DNA of 12,444 nt from Prevotella sp. UBA3675 (lineage in GTDB: Bacteria; Bacteroidota; Bacteroidia; Bacteroidales; Bacteroidaceae), in NCBI GenBank assembly GCA_002372235.1, contig DFJI01000005.1, positions 9,363-21,806 on the forward strand. Direction: 5' to 3'. The notes under the pieces are model-generated. The model saw nothing but the letters and a program-made list of their open reading frames with translations, searched no databases and was not told where the DNA came from. Made by a program: the position numbers and the translations under genes. Positions 6,991 to 12,444 of this stretch are shown here, one piece after another (the first letter of the stretch is position 1; each line of letters opens with the position of its first letter).

Positions 6991-8007
6991 ATGAAAAATT
7001 TAGATTGGGCAAATTTGTCGTTCGGTTACATGAAGACCGACTACAACGTCCGTTGCTACTATCGCGACGGTAAGTGGGGGGAGATTGAGGTCTGCTCCGA
7101 TGAGTATCTGAAACTGCACATGGCAGCCACCTGCCTGCACTATGGCCAGGAGGCTTTCGAAGGCTTGAAAGCCTATCGCTGTCCTGACGGCAAGGTGCGC
7201 GTGTTCCGCGTAAAGGACAATGCTGAGCGTCTGCAATCCACCTGTCGCGGCATTCTCATGCCCGAGGTTCCCACCGAGCTGTTCGAAGAGATGGTGAAGA
7301 AGGTGGTGCGCCTCAACCAGGAGTGGATTCCCACCTACGAGAGCGGTGCCACGCTCTACATCCGTCCGCTGCTCATCGGCACCAGCGCCCAGGTGGGCGT
7401 TCATCCTGCCAAGGAGTATTGCTTCCTTATCTTCGTGACTCCCGTAGGTCCTTATTTCAAGGGAGGCTTTGCTTCTAATCCTTACGTCATCGTGCGCGAC
7501 TACGATCGCTCGGCTCCTCTCGGCACGGGCAAGTACAAGGTGGGTGGCAACTATGCCGCTTCGCTCTTTGCCAACAACCTTGCTCATGAGAAGGGCTACG
7601 CCTGCGAGTTCTATCTCGATGCCAAGGAGAAGAAGTACATCGACGAGTGTGGTGCAGCCAACTTCTTCGGCATCAAGGACAACACTTACATCACTCCGAA
7701 ATCTACCTCCATCCTTCCCTCTATCACCAACAAGAGTCTGATGCAGGTAGCTGAAGACCTCGGACTGAAGGTGGAGCGCCGCCCCATCCCCGAGGAGGAA
7801 CTCGATACTTTCGAGGAGGCAGGAGCCTGCGGAACAGCTGCCGTCATCTCGCCCATCAGTTATATCGACGACATCGATACTGGCAAGCGCTATGACTTCG
7901 GTGCCCAGCCCGGCCCCATCTCAAAGAAACTGTTCGACACGCTGCGTGGCATCCAGTATGGCGAGATCGAGGACAAGCACGGCTGGACGACAGTAGTCAT
8001 TGAGTAA
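6991..8007 (+). CDS. ilvE: Branched-chain amino acid aminotransferase
   Basis: This cytoplasmic PLP-dependent class IV aminotransferase interconverts leucine, isoleucine and valine with their 2-oxo acids, using glutamate/2-oxoglutarate. It has 338 residues, normal for the long bacterial/eukaryotic-like BCAT type. The expected segments are all present: FGYMKTDYNVRC (11-22), the HYGQEAFEGLKAYR region, PLLIGTSAQVGV, the PLP lysine Lys183 in GKYKVGGNYAAS, the cofactor-binding DECGAANFFG, and EAGACGTAAVISP near the end. The start at 6991 gives MKNLDWANLSFGYM, matching the family's usual amino end. An in-frame ATG at 6970 would add seven residues and overlap the small upstream gene; the frame is open even further. 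No ribosome-binding site is seen before either start. Identification is firm and the start fairly so. Confidence 0.95.
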   Translation: MKNLDWANLSFGYMKTDYNVRCYYRDGKWGEIEVCSDEYLKLHMAATCLHYGQEAFEGLKAYRCPDGKVRVFRVKDNAERLQSTCRGILMPEVPTELFEEMVKKVVRLNQEWIPTYESGATLYIRPLLIGTSAQVGVHPAKEYCFLIFVTPVGPYFKGGFASNPYVIVRDYDRSAPLGTGKYKVGGNYAASLFANNLAHEKGYACEFYLDAKEKKYIDECGAANFFGIKDNTYITPKSTSILPSITNKSLMQVAEDLGLKVERRPIPEEELDTFEEAGACGTAAVISPISYIDDIDTGKRYDFGAQPGPISKKLFDTLRGIQYGEIEDKHGWTTVVIE

Positions 8008-8032
8008 CGAACAACATCAACAGAATGAAGCT

Positions 8033-8644
8033 ATGAAATCAATCAGCAATTACAAAGACATGGCTATTGCCAGTCTGCAAGACAAATGGATGGATGCAGC
8101 GATTGTATCACTCATATACTTTGTCATCTCTGAAGGCATCAATTTTGCAGTATCATCCTTTATGACTCAAGAGACCGGGTTCGTCTTCCAGTTAATCTGG
8201 CTGTTGGCTTGCGCACCACTGACGTGGGGATTCGGCGTTATGTTCCTCGATTTCATCAGGGGCGGTGAGCTAAAGGTAGGCAAACTGTTCGATGGCTATA
8301 AGGACAGCCTCCGCCTTAGCTTGGCCTTCTTCCTTTATTTAGTTGTCGTCTTGGTGGGAGTCATCTTCTTCTTCGTGCCAGGCATCATTTTTGCCATCAT
8401 GTTTGCACAGTTACCTTATATCCTGCGCGATGACGAAAATATTAGCGCCATCGATGCTATGAAGAAGAGTGCGAAGATGATGTCAGGACACAAGATGGAT
8501 CTGTTCCTGCTCTTATTGAGTTTCATCGGATGGGCGCTTCTGTGCATTCTGACCTTAGGCATCGGCTATCTGTTCCTCATGCCTTACATGCAGACGACGA
8601 TGGCTCATTATTACGAAGACTTGAAACAGGAGAGCAGCATCTAA
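8033..8644 (+). CDS. DUF975-like integral membrane protein
   Basis: This 203-residue, mostly hydrophobic protein has four to six membrane segments: about 18-40, 47-70, a long pair at 90-127, and a pair at 155-187. The layout fits DUF975: an amphipathic start ending in LQDKWMDA, a central VPGIIFAIMFAQLPYIL, and a final GWALLCILTLGIGYLFLMPY followed by YYEDL. The family's function is unknown and no enzymatic motif is present. The frame is also open from a TTG at 8000 that overlaps the ilvE end. The ATG at 8033 is preferred because it begins just before the conserved amino-terminal helix. It lies 25 bases after ilvE, and its stop codon abuts the trmB start, so trmB is likely translated by re-initiation. 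Confidence 0.83.
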   Translation: MKSISNYKDMAIASLQDKWMDAAIVSLIYFVISEGINFAVSSFMTQETGFVFQLIWLLACAPLTWGFGVMFLDFIRGGELKVGKLFDGYKDSLRLSLAFFLYLVVVLVGVIFFFVPGIIFAIMFAQLPYILRDDENISAIDAMKKSAKMMSGHKMDLFLLLLSFIGWALLCILTLGIGYLFLMPYMQTTMAHYYEDLKQESSI

Positions 8645-9448
8645 ATGGGCAAAGGCAAATTAGCTAAGTTCGCCGATATGGCGACATACGAGAACGTGTT
8701 CCAGTACCCTTTTTCGGTAGTGGAGCACGTTCCTTTTGATATGAAGGGTCACTGGCATGAGCAGTATTTCCACAACGACCACCCCATCGTCTTAGAGTTA
8801 GGCTGCGGCAAGGGCGAATACACCGTGGAGCTGGCCAAGCTCTATCCTGACATGAACTTCATCGGCGTAGATATCAAGGGGGCCCGCATGTGGACGGGTG
8901 CCACGCAGGCCCTGAAGGAGGGACTGAAGAACGTGGCCTTCCTGCGCACCAGCATCGAGATCATCGACCGTTTCTTTGCCGAAGACGAGGTACAGGAAAT
9001 CTGGCTCACGTTCAGCGACCCGCAGATGAAGAATCCGCGCAAGCGCCTCACATCCACTTACTTCATGGAGCGCTATCGCCGCTTCCTCGTCGATGGCGGC
9101 ATCATTCATCTCAAGACCGACTCCAACTTCCTCTTCACCTATACTTCTTATATGGTGGAGAAGAACCGCCTTCCTCTGCTTTTCCGCACCGAGGATCTCT
9201 ATGGGACTGGGAACGGGGAGACGAGAACCACCTCTCAGCTCTCAGCTCTCAACTCTCAGTTAGAAAAGATTCTCACCATCCAGACCTATTACGAGTCGAT
9301 GTGGATTGCCCGTGGACTGAACATCCGCTACATGAAGTTCCGTCTGCCGCGCACAGGTGAGCTGACTGAGCCCGACGTGGAGATCGAGCTCGACGACTAC
9401 CGCAGCTATCACCGCTCGAAGCGGAGTAGCAAAGAAACCGCAAAATAA
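8645..9448 (+). CDS. trmB: tRNA (guanine46-N7)-methyltransferase
   Basis: This cytoplasmic SAM-dependent enzyme methylates N7 of G46 in the variable loop of tRNAs. It has 267 residues. The SAM-binding loop is VLELGCGKGEY (49-59), with acidic Asp76 in GVDIKGARM. The catalytic/tRNA region TFSDPQMKNPRKR (122-134) corresponds to the usual FPDP motif, here with Ser in place of the first Pro. GGIIHLKTDSNF and the carboxy-terminal YYESMWIARGLNIRYMKF complete the family pattern. Between TEDLYG and ILTIQTYYE there is an extra loop of about 15 residues partly encoded by heptamer tandem DNA repeats (residues 197-205), which the family normally lacks. The reading frame survives, so the gene is probably functional. 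It starts immediately after the DUF975-like stop and lies 28 bases before the phosphatase gene. Confidence 0.95.
   Translation: MGKGKLAKFADMATYENVFQYPFSVVEHVPFDMKGHWHEQYFHNDHPIVLELGCGKGEYTVELAKLYPDMNFIGVDIKGARMWTGATQALKEGLKNVAFLRTSIEIIDRFFAEDEVQEIWLTFSDPQMKNPRKRLTSTYFMERYRRFLVDGGIIHLKTDSNFLFTYTSYMVEKNRLPLLFRTEDLYGTGNGETRTTSQLSALNSQLEKILTIQTYYESMWIARGLNIRYMKFRLPRTGELTEPDVEIELDDYRSYHRSKRSSKETAK
9232..9259 (+). repeat. Four tandem heptamers inside trmB
   Basis: Four consecutive copies of CTCTCAG (the third ends in A instead of G) lie in frame within trmB and encode residues 197-205. Seven is not a multiple of three, so gain or loss of one unit would shift the frame. The motif resembles the CTCTAACTCTCTAA runs in the repeat region at the right end of the window. 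Confidence 0.9.
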
Positions 9449-9476
9449 TTACTTTTCAAAAAAAAGCATAAAGATA

Positions 9477-10364
9477 ATGAGAAAGACATTAAGTTTCATC
9501 ATTCTCGCAGCGTTTATCTGCTGCACATCGGTTGCCTTTGCACAAGGTGACTACGACAAATACGAGAAAGACAACGAGACCTACGGCACTACCCCGTTCA
9601 TCAACCTGACCGACATGCCGCAGCTGTATGACTGCATACCGGCCCACCCGTCATTCGAAAGCCCTGAGTTTGCCGCCGACATGGTGCGCTACCTCTGGGG
9701 AAAGCAGCAGCGCGACAATGCCGAGCGCGTGGCTGTGGCCGTTGCCGATGCCGAATGGGATGACCTGGAGAAGGTGTATGCCAACTGGAAAGATGCCTTC
9801 GGACTGACCGTCACCAAGGAGGGCACGCCCAAGATCTACGCGCTGCTGAACAAGAGCCTGCGCACCACCGACCCCACGCGCCGTGCCGTAAAGGCTCAGT
9901 ACAGCCGCCAGCGACCCTTCGAGCGCTTCAACGACTCCATGCCGTCGCACGAGGAAGACGAGCTTCGCGGCGAGGGCAGCTATCCCTCTGGCCACACCTT
10001 GCGCGGCTGGACCATCACGCTGCTCATGATTCAGATTGCCCCGGAACGCGCTGCCGAAATCTATAAGCGCGGCATGGACTATGGCATCAGCCGTGTCATC
10101 GTGGGTGCCCACTGGCAGAGCGATGTTGACAACAGCCGCATGGCCGCCAGCCTGCTCTTCAGTGTGCTGCAGACCAACAGCGACTTCCAGACCATGATGA
10201 AGGAAGCCCAGCAGGAGTACAAGCAGAAGACTGCCTCAAACGTGCAGTCAATGCATGTGAAGACTCAGAGCCGCACGGGCCGCATCTACACCATCAACGG
10301 CATTCCTGCCAGCGAGCAGACTCACGGTATTGTTGTTTCTGAAGGACATAAAATATTGCAGTAA
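9477..10364 (+). CDS. Secreted class A acid phosphatase (PAP2 superfamily)
   Basis: This 295-residue exported phosphatase has a signal peptide at residues 1-22 (cleavage likely near FAQG). The full class A signature is present: K139-x6-RP (146-147), then PSGH (170-173), then SR-x5-H-x3-D (Ser205, Arg206, His212, Asp216). The intervals of 22 and 31 residues fall within the known limits. His212 should be the nucleophile that forms the phospho-histidine intermediate and His173 the acid/base. Such enzymes release phosphate from a range of phosphomonoesters in the periplasm. After the catalytic domain, the last 28 residues (268-295) form a GRIYTINGI...GIVVSEGHKIL tail resembling short carboxy-terminal motifs on many secreted Bacteroidales proteins. 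It sits between trmB and mrp, and its stop overlaps the mrp start by one base (TAATG). Confidence 0.93.
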   Translation: MRKTLSFIILAAFICCTSVAFAQGDYDKYEKDNETYGTTPFINLTDMPQLYDCIPAHPSFESPEFAADMVRYLWGKQQRDNAERVAVAVADAEWDDLEKVYANWKDAFGLTVTKEGTPKIYALLNKSLRTTDPTRRAVKAQYSRQRPFERFNDSMPSHEEDELRGEGSYPSGHTLRGWTITLLMIQIAPERAAEIYKRGMDYGISRVIVGAHWQSDVDNSRMAASLLFSVLQTNSDFQTMMKEAQQEYKQKTASNVQSMHVKTQSRTGRIYTINGIPASEQTHGIVVSEGHKILQ

Positions 10365-11488
10365 TGACATTATATCCCCAACTGATCATCGATGCGCTGG
10401 CCACCGTCACTTATGCCGGCACGAAGAAGAATCTGATTGAAAGCGGCATGCTGGCCGACACGCCTACTGTCGCTCCCCTCGATCCCCCTGTAGAGGGAAT
10501 GAACTGGAAAGTTGGTGTTGTGCTGGAGTTTCCGCGCGACACCGATCCGTTCCTGAAATCCACCGTGAAGGCTGCCGAGGCAGCCATCCACTACCATGTA
10601 GCCAAGGACATCAAGGTGGAGATTGCCACCGAGTTCAAGTCGAAGCCCCGTCCTGAGCTCGACAAGCTGCTGCCGCAGGTGAAGAACATCGTGGCCGTGA
10701 GCTCGGGCAAGGGCGGCGTGGGCAAGTCCACCGTCTCGGCCAATCTGGCCATTGCCTTGGCCCGTCTAGGCTACAAGGTGGGTCTGCTCGACACCGACAT
10801 CTTCGGTCCTTCCATGCCTAAGATGTTCCACTGCGAGGATGCCCGTCCATACGCTGTCAATGTGGATGGCCGCGACCTGATCGAGCCGGTTGAGCAGTAC
10901 GGCGTGAAGCTGCTCTCCATCGGGTTCTTCGTCAATCCCGACACGGCTACGCTCTGGCGCGGCGGCATGGCCACGAATGCGCTCAAGCAGCTCATTGCCG
11001 ATGCCGACTGGGGCGAGCTCGACTATTTCATTCTTGACACGCCTCCTGGCACGAGCGACATTCACCTCACTCTGCTGCAGACGCTCAGCATCACAGGTGC
11101 CATCATCGTCAGCACTCCGCAGCAGGTGGCACTGGCCGATGCACGCAAGGGCATCGACATGTATCGCAACGACAAAGTGAACGTGCCCATCCTCGGACTG
11201 GTGGAGAACATGGCATGGTTCACGCCTGCCGAGCTGCCCGAGAACAAGTACTACATCTTTGGCAAGGAGGGTTGCAAGCAGTTGGCTGAGGAGATGCAGG
11301 TGCCTCTGCTGGCACAGATCCCGCTTGTCCAGAGCATCTGCGAGAGTGGCGATGCCGGTGCCCCGGCTGCTACCAAGGTCGATACCATGACGGGGCAGGC
11401 TTTCCTGAACCTGGCGCAGGCCGTGGTCACGGTGGTCAACCGTCGCAACAAGGAGCTGCCGAAGACCAAGATCGTGGGCACGAAGTAG
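10364..11488 (+). CDS. mrp: Mrp/NBP35 family iron-sulfur carrier ATPase
   Basis: This cytoplasmic P-loop NTPase of the Mrp/ApbC/NBP35 group is thought to carry and deliver iron-sulfur clusters. It has 374 residues. An amino-terminal MIP18/DUF59-type domain covers about residues 5-85, and a linker leads to the deviant Walker A GKGGVGKST (115-123). LLDTDIFGPSMPKM (switch/Walker A' region) and FILDTPPGTSDIHL (Walker B) follow. The CxxC pair that usually binds the bridging cluster, expected near ENMAWF, is replaced by FTPAELPENKYYIFG, with a lone Cys a few residues later. As far as recalled, this is shared by Bacteroidetes homologues. The start overlaps the phosphatase stop by one base. It closes the plus-strand unit; no convincing U-tract terminator directly follows. 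Confidence 0.94.
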   Translation: MTLYPQLIIDALATVTYAGTKKNLIESGMLADTPTVAPLDPPVEGMNWKVGVVLEFPRDTDPFLKSTVKAAEAAIHYHVAKDIKVEIATEFKSKPRPELDKLLPQVKNIVAVSSGKGGVGKSTVSANLAIALARLGYKVGLLDTDIFGPSMPKMFHCEDARPYAVNVDGRDLIEPVEQYGVKLLSIGFFVNPDTATLWRGGMATNALKQLIADADWGELDYFILDTPPGTSDIHLTLLQTLSITGAIIVSTPQQVALADARKGIDMYRNDKVNVPILGLVENMAWFTPAELPENKYYIFGKEGCKQLAEEMQVPLLAQIPLVQSICESGDAGAPAATKVDTMTGQAFLNLAQAVVTVVNRRNKELPKTKIVGTK

Positions 11489-11522
11489 CTACTTCCATGG
11501 TTCGGGGCCAAGCTTCAATCGT

Positions 11523-11612
11523 TTTTTCTTGCAGCGGACTACAGGACTAAAAGACTCTTATTAGTCAATTATTTTTCTTGCAGCGGACTACAGGACTAAA
11601 AGACTCTTATTA
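11523..11612. repeat. Pair of identical 41-bp direct repeats
   Basis: The 41 bases at 11523-11563 recur without change at 11572-11612, separated by 8 bases (period 49). Inside each copy, GGACTACA, GGACTAAA and AGACTCTT form three imperfect octamer repeats. The pair begins about 35 bases after the mrp stop. Confidence 0.95.
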
Positions 11613-11625
11613 TCATAAAGTTTGC

Positions 11626-11708
11626 AAAACATCTGCTCCATCTGCTCCCAGTTTTCATTGCTTTGATTATCAAGCGTTTGGAAAGGGAGCAGATGGAGCA
11701 GATGTTTT
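11626..11708. repeat. Perfect 24-bp inverted repeat, possible terminator
   Basis: The arms at 11626-11649 and 11685-11708 are perfect reverse complements separated by a 35-base loop. Each arm contains two tandem copies of ATCTGCTCC (or its complement). In either direction the stem is preceded by AAAA and ends in TTTT, so it could act as a bidirectional terminator for the mrp transcript. The loop is unusually long for that role. Confidence 0.93.
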
Positions 11709-11730
11709 CCTTCAGCTTTTCCGCTGAAGG
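11709..11730. repeat. Compact 8-bp hairpin
   Basis: CCTTCAGC (11709-11716), a six-base loop and GCTGAAGG (11723-11730) form a perfect stem immediately after the 24-bp inverted repeat. No T-run follows directly, and the first one starts about 18 bases later. It may be a weak terminator or part of the same composite element. Confidence 0.75.
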
Positions 11731-11731
11731 G

Positions 11732-11768
11732 TTTCGGACAGAAATTACTTTTTTTCGGACAGAAATTA
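11732..11768. repeat. 16-bp direct repeats with 21-bp period
   Basis: TTTCGGACAGAAATTA occurs at 11732-11747 and again at 11753-11768. The second copy runs on into the AT-rich module that is repeated near the right edge. Confidence 0.9.
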
Positions 11769-11788
11769 TTATAATTAATATAATTTTT
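11757..11788. repeat. AT-rich module, first copy
   Basis: The 25 bases at 11757-11781 (GGACAGAAATT followed by ATTATAATTAATAT) match 12420-12444 at 24 of 25 positions. The inner part recurs at 12379-12399. AAATTAT and ATAATTT at its ends make it a near-palindrome. Its copies bracket the ~240-bp array. Confidence 0.85.
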
Positions 11789-11824
11789 CCACAAAACATG
11801 TTTTTGGTCATGAATTCTCTCATT

Positions 11825-11858
11825 CTTTGCAAGCAAAGCGACCAAAGGTCGAGCGCTC
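11825..11858. repeat. Three adjoining short palindromes
   Basis: CTTTGC-AA-GCAAAG (11825-11838), CGACC-AAA-GGTCG (11839-11851) and GAGCGCTC (11851-11858) lie end to end. They immediately precede, and slightly overlap, the first ~240-bp unit. Confidence 0.88.
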
Positions 11859-12100
11859 TAATTCTTGACAAATAAAAAGGGTGAGAAGCTTAAGTAAGCA
11901 ACTGGAGTTTCCCATCCCAATAACGAATGTTAAGTTATTATTTGTCAAGAATTTGAGAGCTTGAGAATTTTAATTGCAAAGAAGAGAATTATTAGGAATT
12001 ATCCGTCGCCAGCGACTGAACCATGCGGACTGAAATGGAAATGGCTTGCCATTTCTTCTCAAATTCCAATAAAATTCAAATAAAAGAAAATTCTCTAACT
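11856..12100. repeat. ~240-bp tandem element, copy 1 (245 bp)
   Basis: This is the first copy of a tandem element. Its first half is an inverted repeat, with AATTCTTGACAAATAA at 11860-11875 perfectly complementary to 11938-11953 across a 62-base loop. Its second half carries the conserved core at 12001-12060, with a GTCGCCAGCGAC palindrome (12005-12016) and a GAAATGGCTTGCCATTTC palindrome (12038-12055). A tandem duplication of GAAATG (12032-12043) accounts for its six extra bases relative to copy 2. An outer pairing also links 11813-11832 with 11974-11990, allowing a three-base bulge. Confidence 0.93.
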
Positions 12101-12339
12101 CTCTAATTCTTGACAAAAAAAAGGAGGGGAAGCTTAAGTAAGTAACTGGAGTTTCCCATCCCAATAACGAATGTTAAGATATTATTTATCAAGAATTAGA
12201 GAATTTGAGAATTGTAATTGCAAAGAAGAGAATTATTAGGAATTATCCGTCGCCAGCGACTGAACCATGCGGACTGAAATGGCTTGCCATTTCTTCTCAA
12301 ATTCCCAATAATTCAAATAAAAGAAAAAATTCTCTAACT
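12101..12339. repeat. ~240-bp tandem element, copy 2 (239 bp)
   Basis: This copy matches copy 1 at roughly nine of ten positions. Its first inverted repeat pairs 12089-12120 with 12182-12213 at 28 of 32 positions, with the left arm reaching back into the end of copy 1. Its second pairs 12230-12244 with 12300-12314 at 14 of 15, enclosing the core at 12245-12298. The two short core palindromes lie at 12249-12260 and 12276-12293. The long central stretch TGGAGTTTCCCATCCCAATA is unchanged from copy 1. Confidence 0.93.
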
Positions 12340-12378
12340 CTCTAATTCTTGACAAATAAAAAAGGAGGGAAACTTCAG
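12340..12378. repeat. ~240-bp tandem element, truncated copy 3
   Basis: Only the first ~38 bases of a third unit are present (CTCTAATTCTTGACAAATAA and the following purine-rich stretch). The match then breaks and the AT-rich module (12379-12399) takes over. The break looks like an insertion or recombination junction. Confidence 0.8.
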
Positions 12379-12444
12379 TTATTATAATTAGTATAATTTC
12401 CTCAGTAATTGTTTTTTGGGGACAGAAATTATTATAATTAGTAT
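12379..12444. repeat. AT-rich module, further copies
   Basis: TTATTATAATTAGTATAATTT at 12379-12399, split here as TTATTATAATTAG plus TATAATTT, is followed by a second instance, GGACAGAAATTATTATAATT and onward, at 12420-12444, which is cut by the window edge. Both match the copy at 11757-11788. Confidence 0.82.

Larger units (their letters stand above)
11489..12444. other. Gene-free repeat-rich region
   Basis: These ~950 bases contain no credible protein or tRNA gene. The few short open frames simply cross the repeats and have AT-biased, low-complexity translations. Almost the whole stretch is accounted for by direct and inverted repeats, listed separately, and the composition is much more AT-rich than the coding part. 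The array seems to continue beyond the right edge. Confidence 0.85.

Noticed and set aside
11482..11495. Perfect palindrome GAAGTAGCTACTTC over the mrp stop as a terminator
   Set aside because: As RNA it would form only about five pairs with a four-base loop, and no T-run follows directly.
11523..11612. CRISPR array
   Set aside because: There are only two repeat copies, with an 8-base gap, and no cas genes. The spacing is far too short for spacers.
11588..11875. Short open frames on both strands across the inverted repeats
   Set aside because: Translations are low-complexity, are produced by the palindromes themselves, and have no start context or homology.
11813..12378. Retron or tRNA/rRNA genes in the repeat region
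   Set aside because: There is no reverse transcriptase gene in the window, and no cloverleaf or conserved tRNA loop sequences could be found. The tandem organisation also does not fit.

Overview
The window looks like chromosomal DNA from a member of Bacteroidales, most likely a Prevotella-type genome. Three promoter-like sites fit the Bacteroidetes pattern TTTG-N20-TAnnTTTG, Shine-Dalgarno sequences are mostly absent, and the proteins (large-insert RmlB, TrmB with a DPQMK motif, Mrp without its CxxC pair) have a Bacteroidetes character. This placement is inferred from sequence character only.

Left part, minus strand (1-3611): one tightly packed transcription unit reads leftwards. It encodes a MATE efflux transporter, a cytidylate-kinase-like P-loop protein, a small YfcE-type metallophosphoesterase and dTDP-glucose 4,6-dehydratase (rfbB), which runs off the left edge. 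Its promoter lies almost on top of the MATE start codon. It is an inverted partial duplicate of the promoter driving the divergent plus-strand unit.

Middle, plus strand (3647-6574): an exported subtilisin-family protease, then xseA and xseB (exonuclease VII), each joined to the next by an ATGA overlap.

Plus strand (6587-11488): a third promoter sits so close to its gene that the transcript should be leaderless. It precedes two tiny AT-rich membrane-protein genes (78 and 36 codons; the second is easily missed). Then come ilvE (branched-chain aminotransferase), a DUF975-like membrane protein, trmB (tRNA m7G46 methyltransferase), a secreted class A acid phosphatase and an Mrp/NBP35 iron-sulfur carrier ATPase, with gaps of 28 bases or less and some overlaps. 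trmB carries four heptamer tandem repeats inside its reading frame.

Right end (11489-12444): about 950 bases with no credible gene, built almost entirely from repeats. There are two 41-base direct repeats, a perfect 24-base inverted repeat with internal 9-base repeats, a compact 8-base hairpin, an AT-rich module that recurs across the region, and slightly more than two tandem copies of a ~240-base element. Each copy of that element holds two nested inverted repeats and a conserved hairpin core. This array is the best candidate here for something undescribed. Nothing in the window shows what it does.
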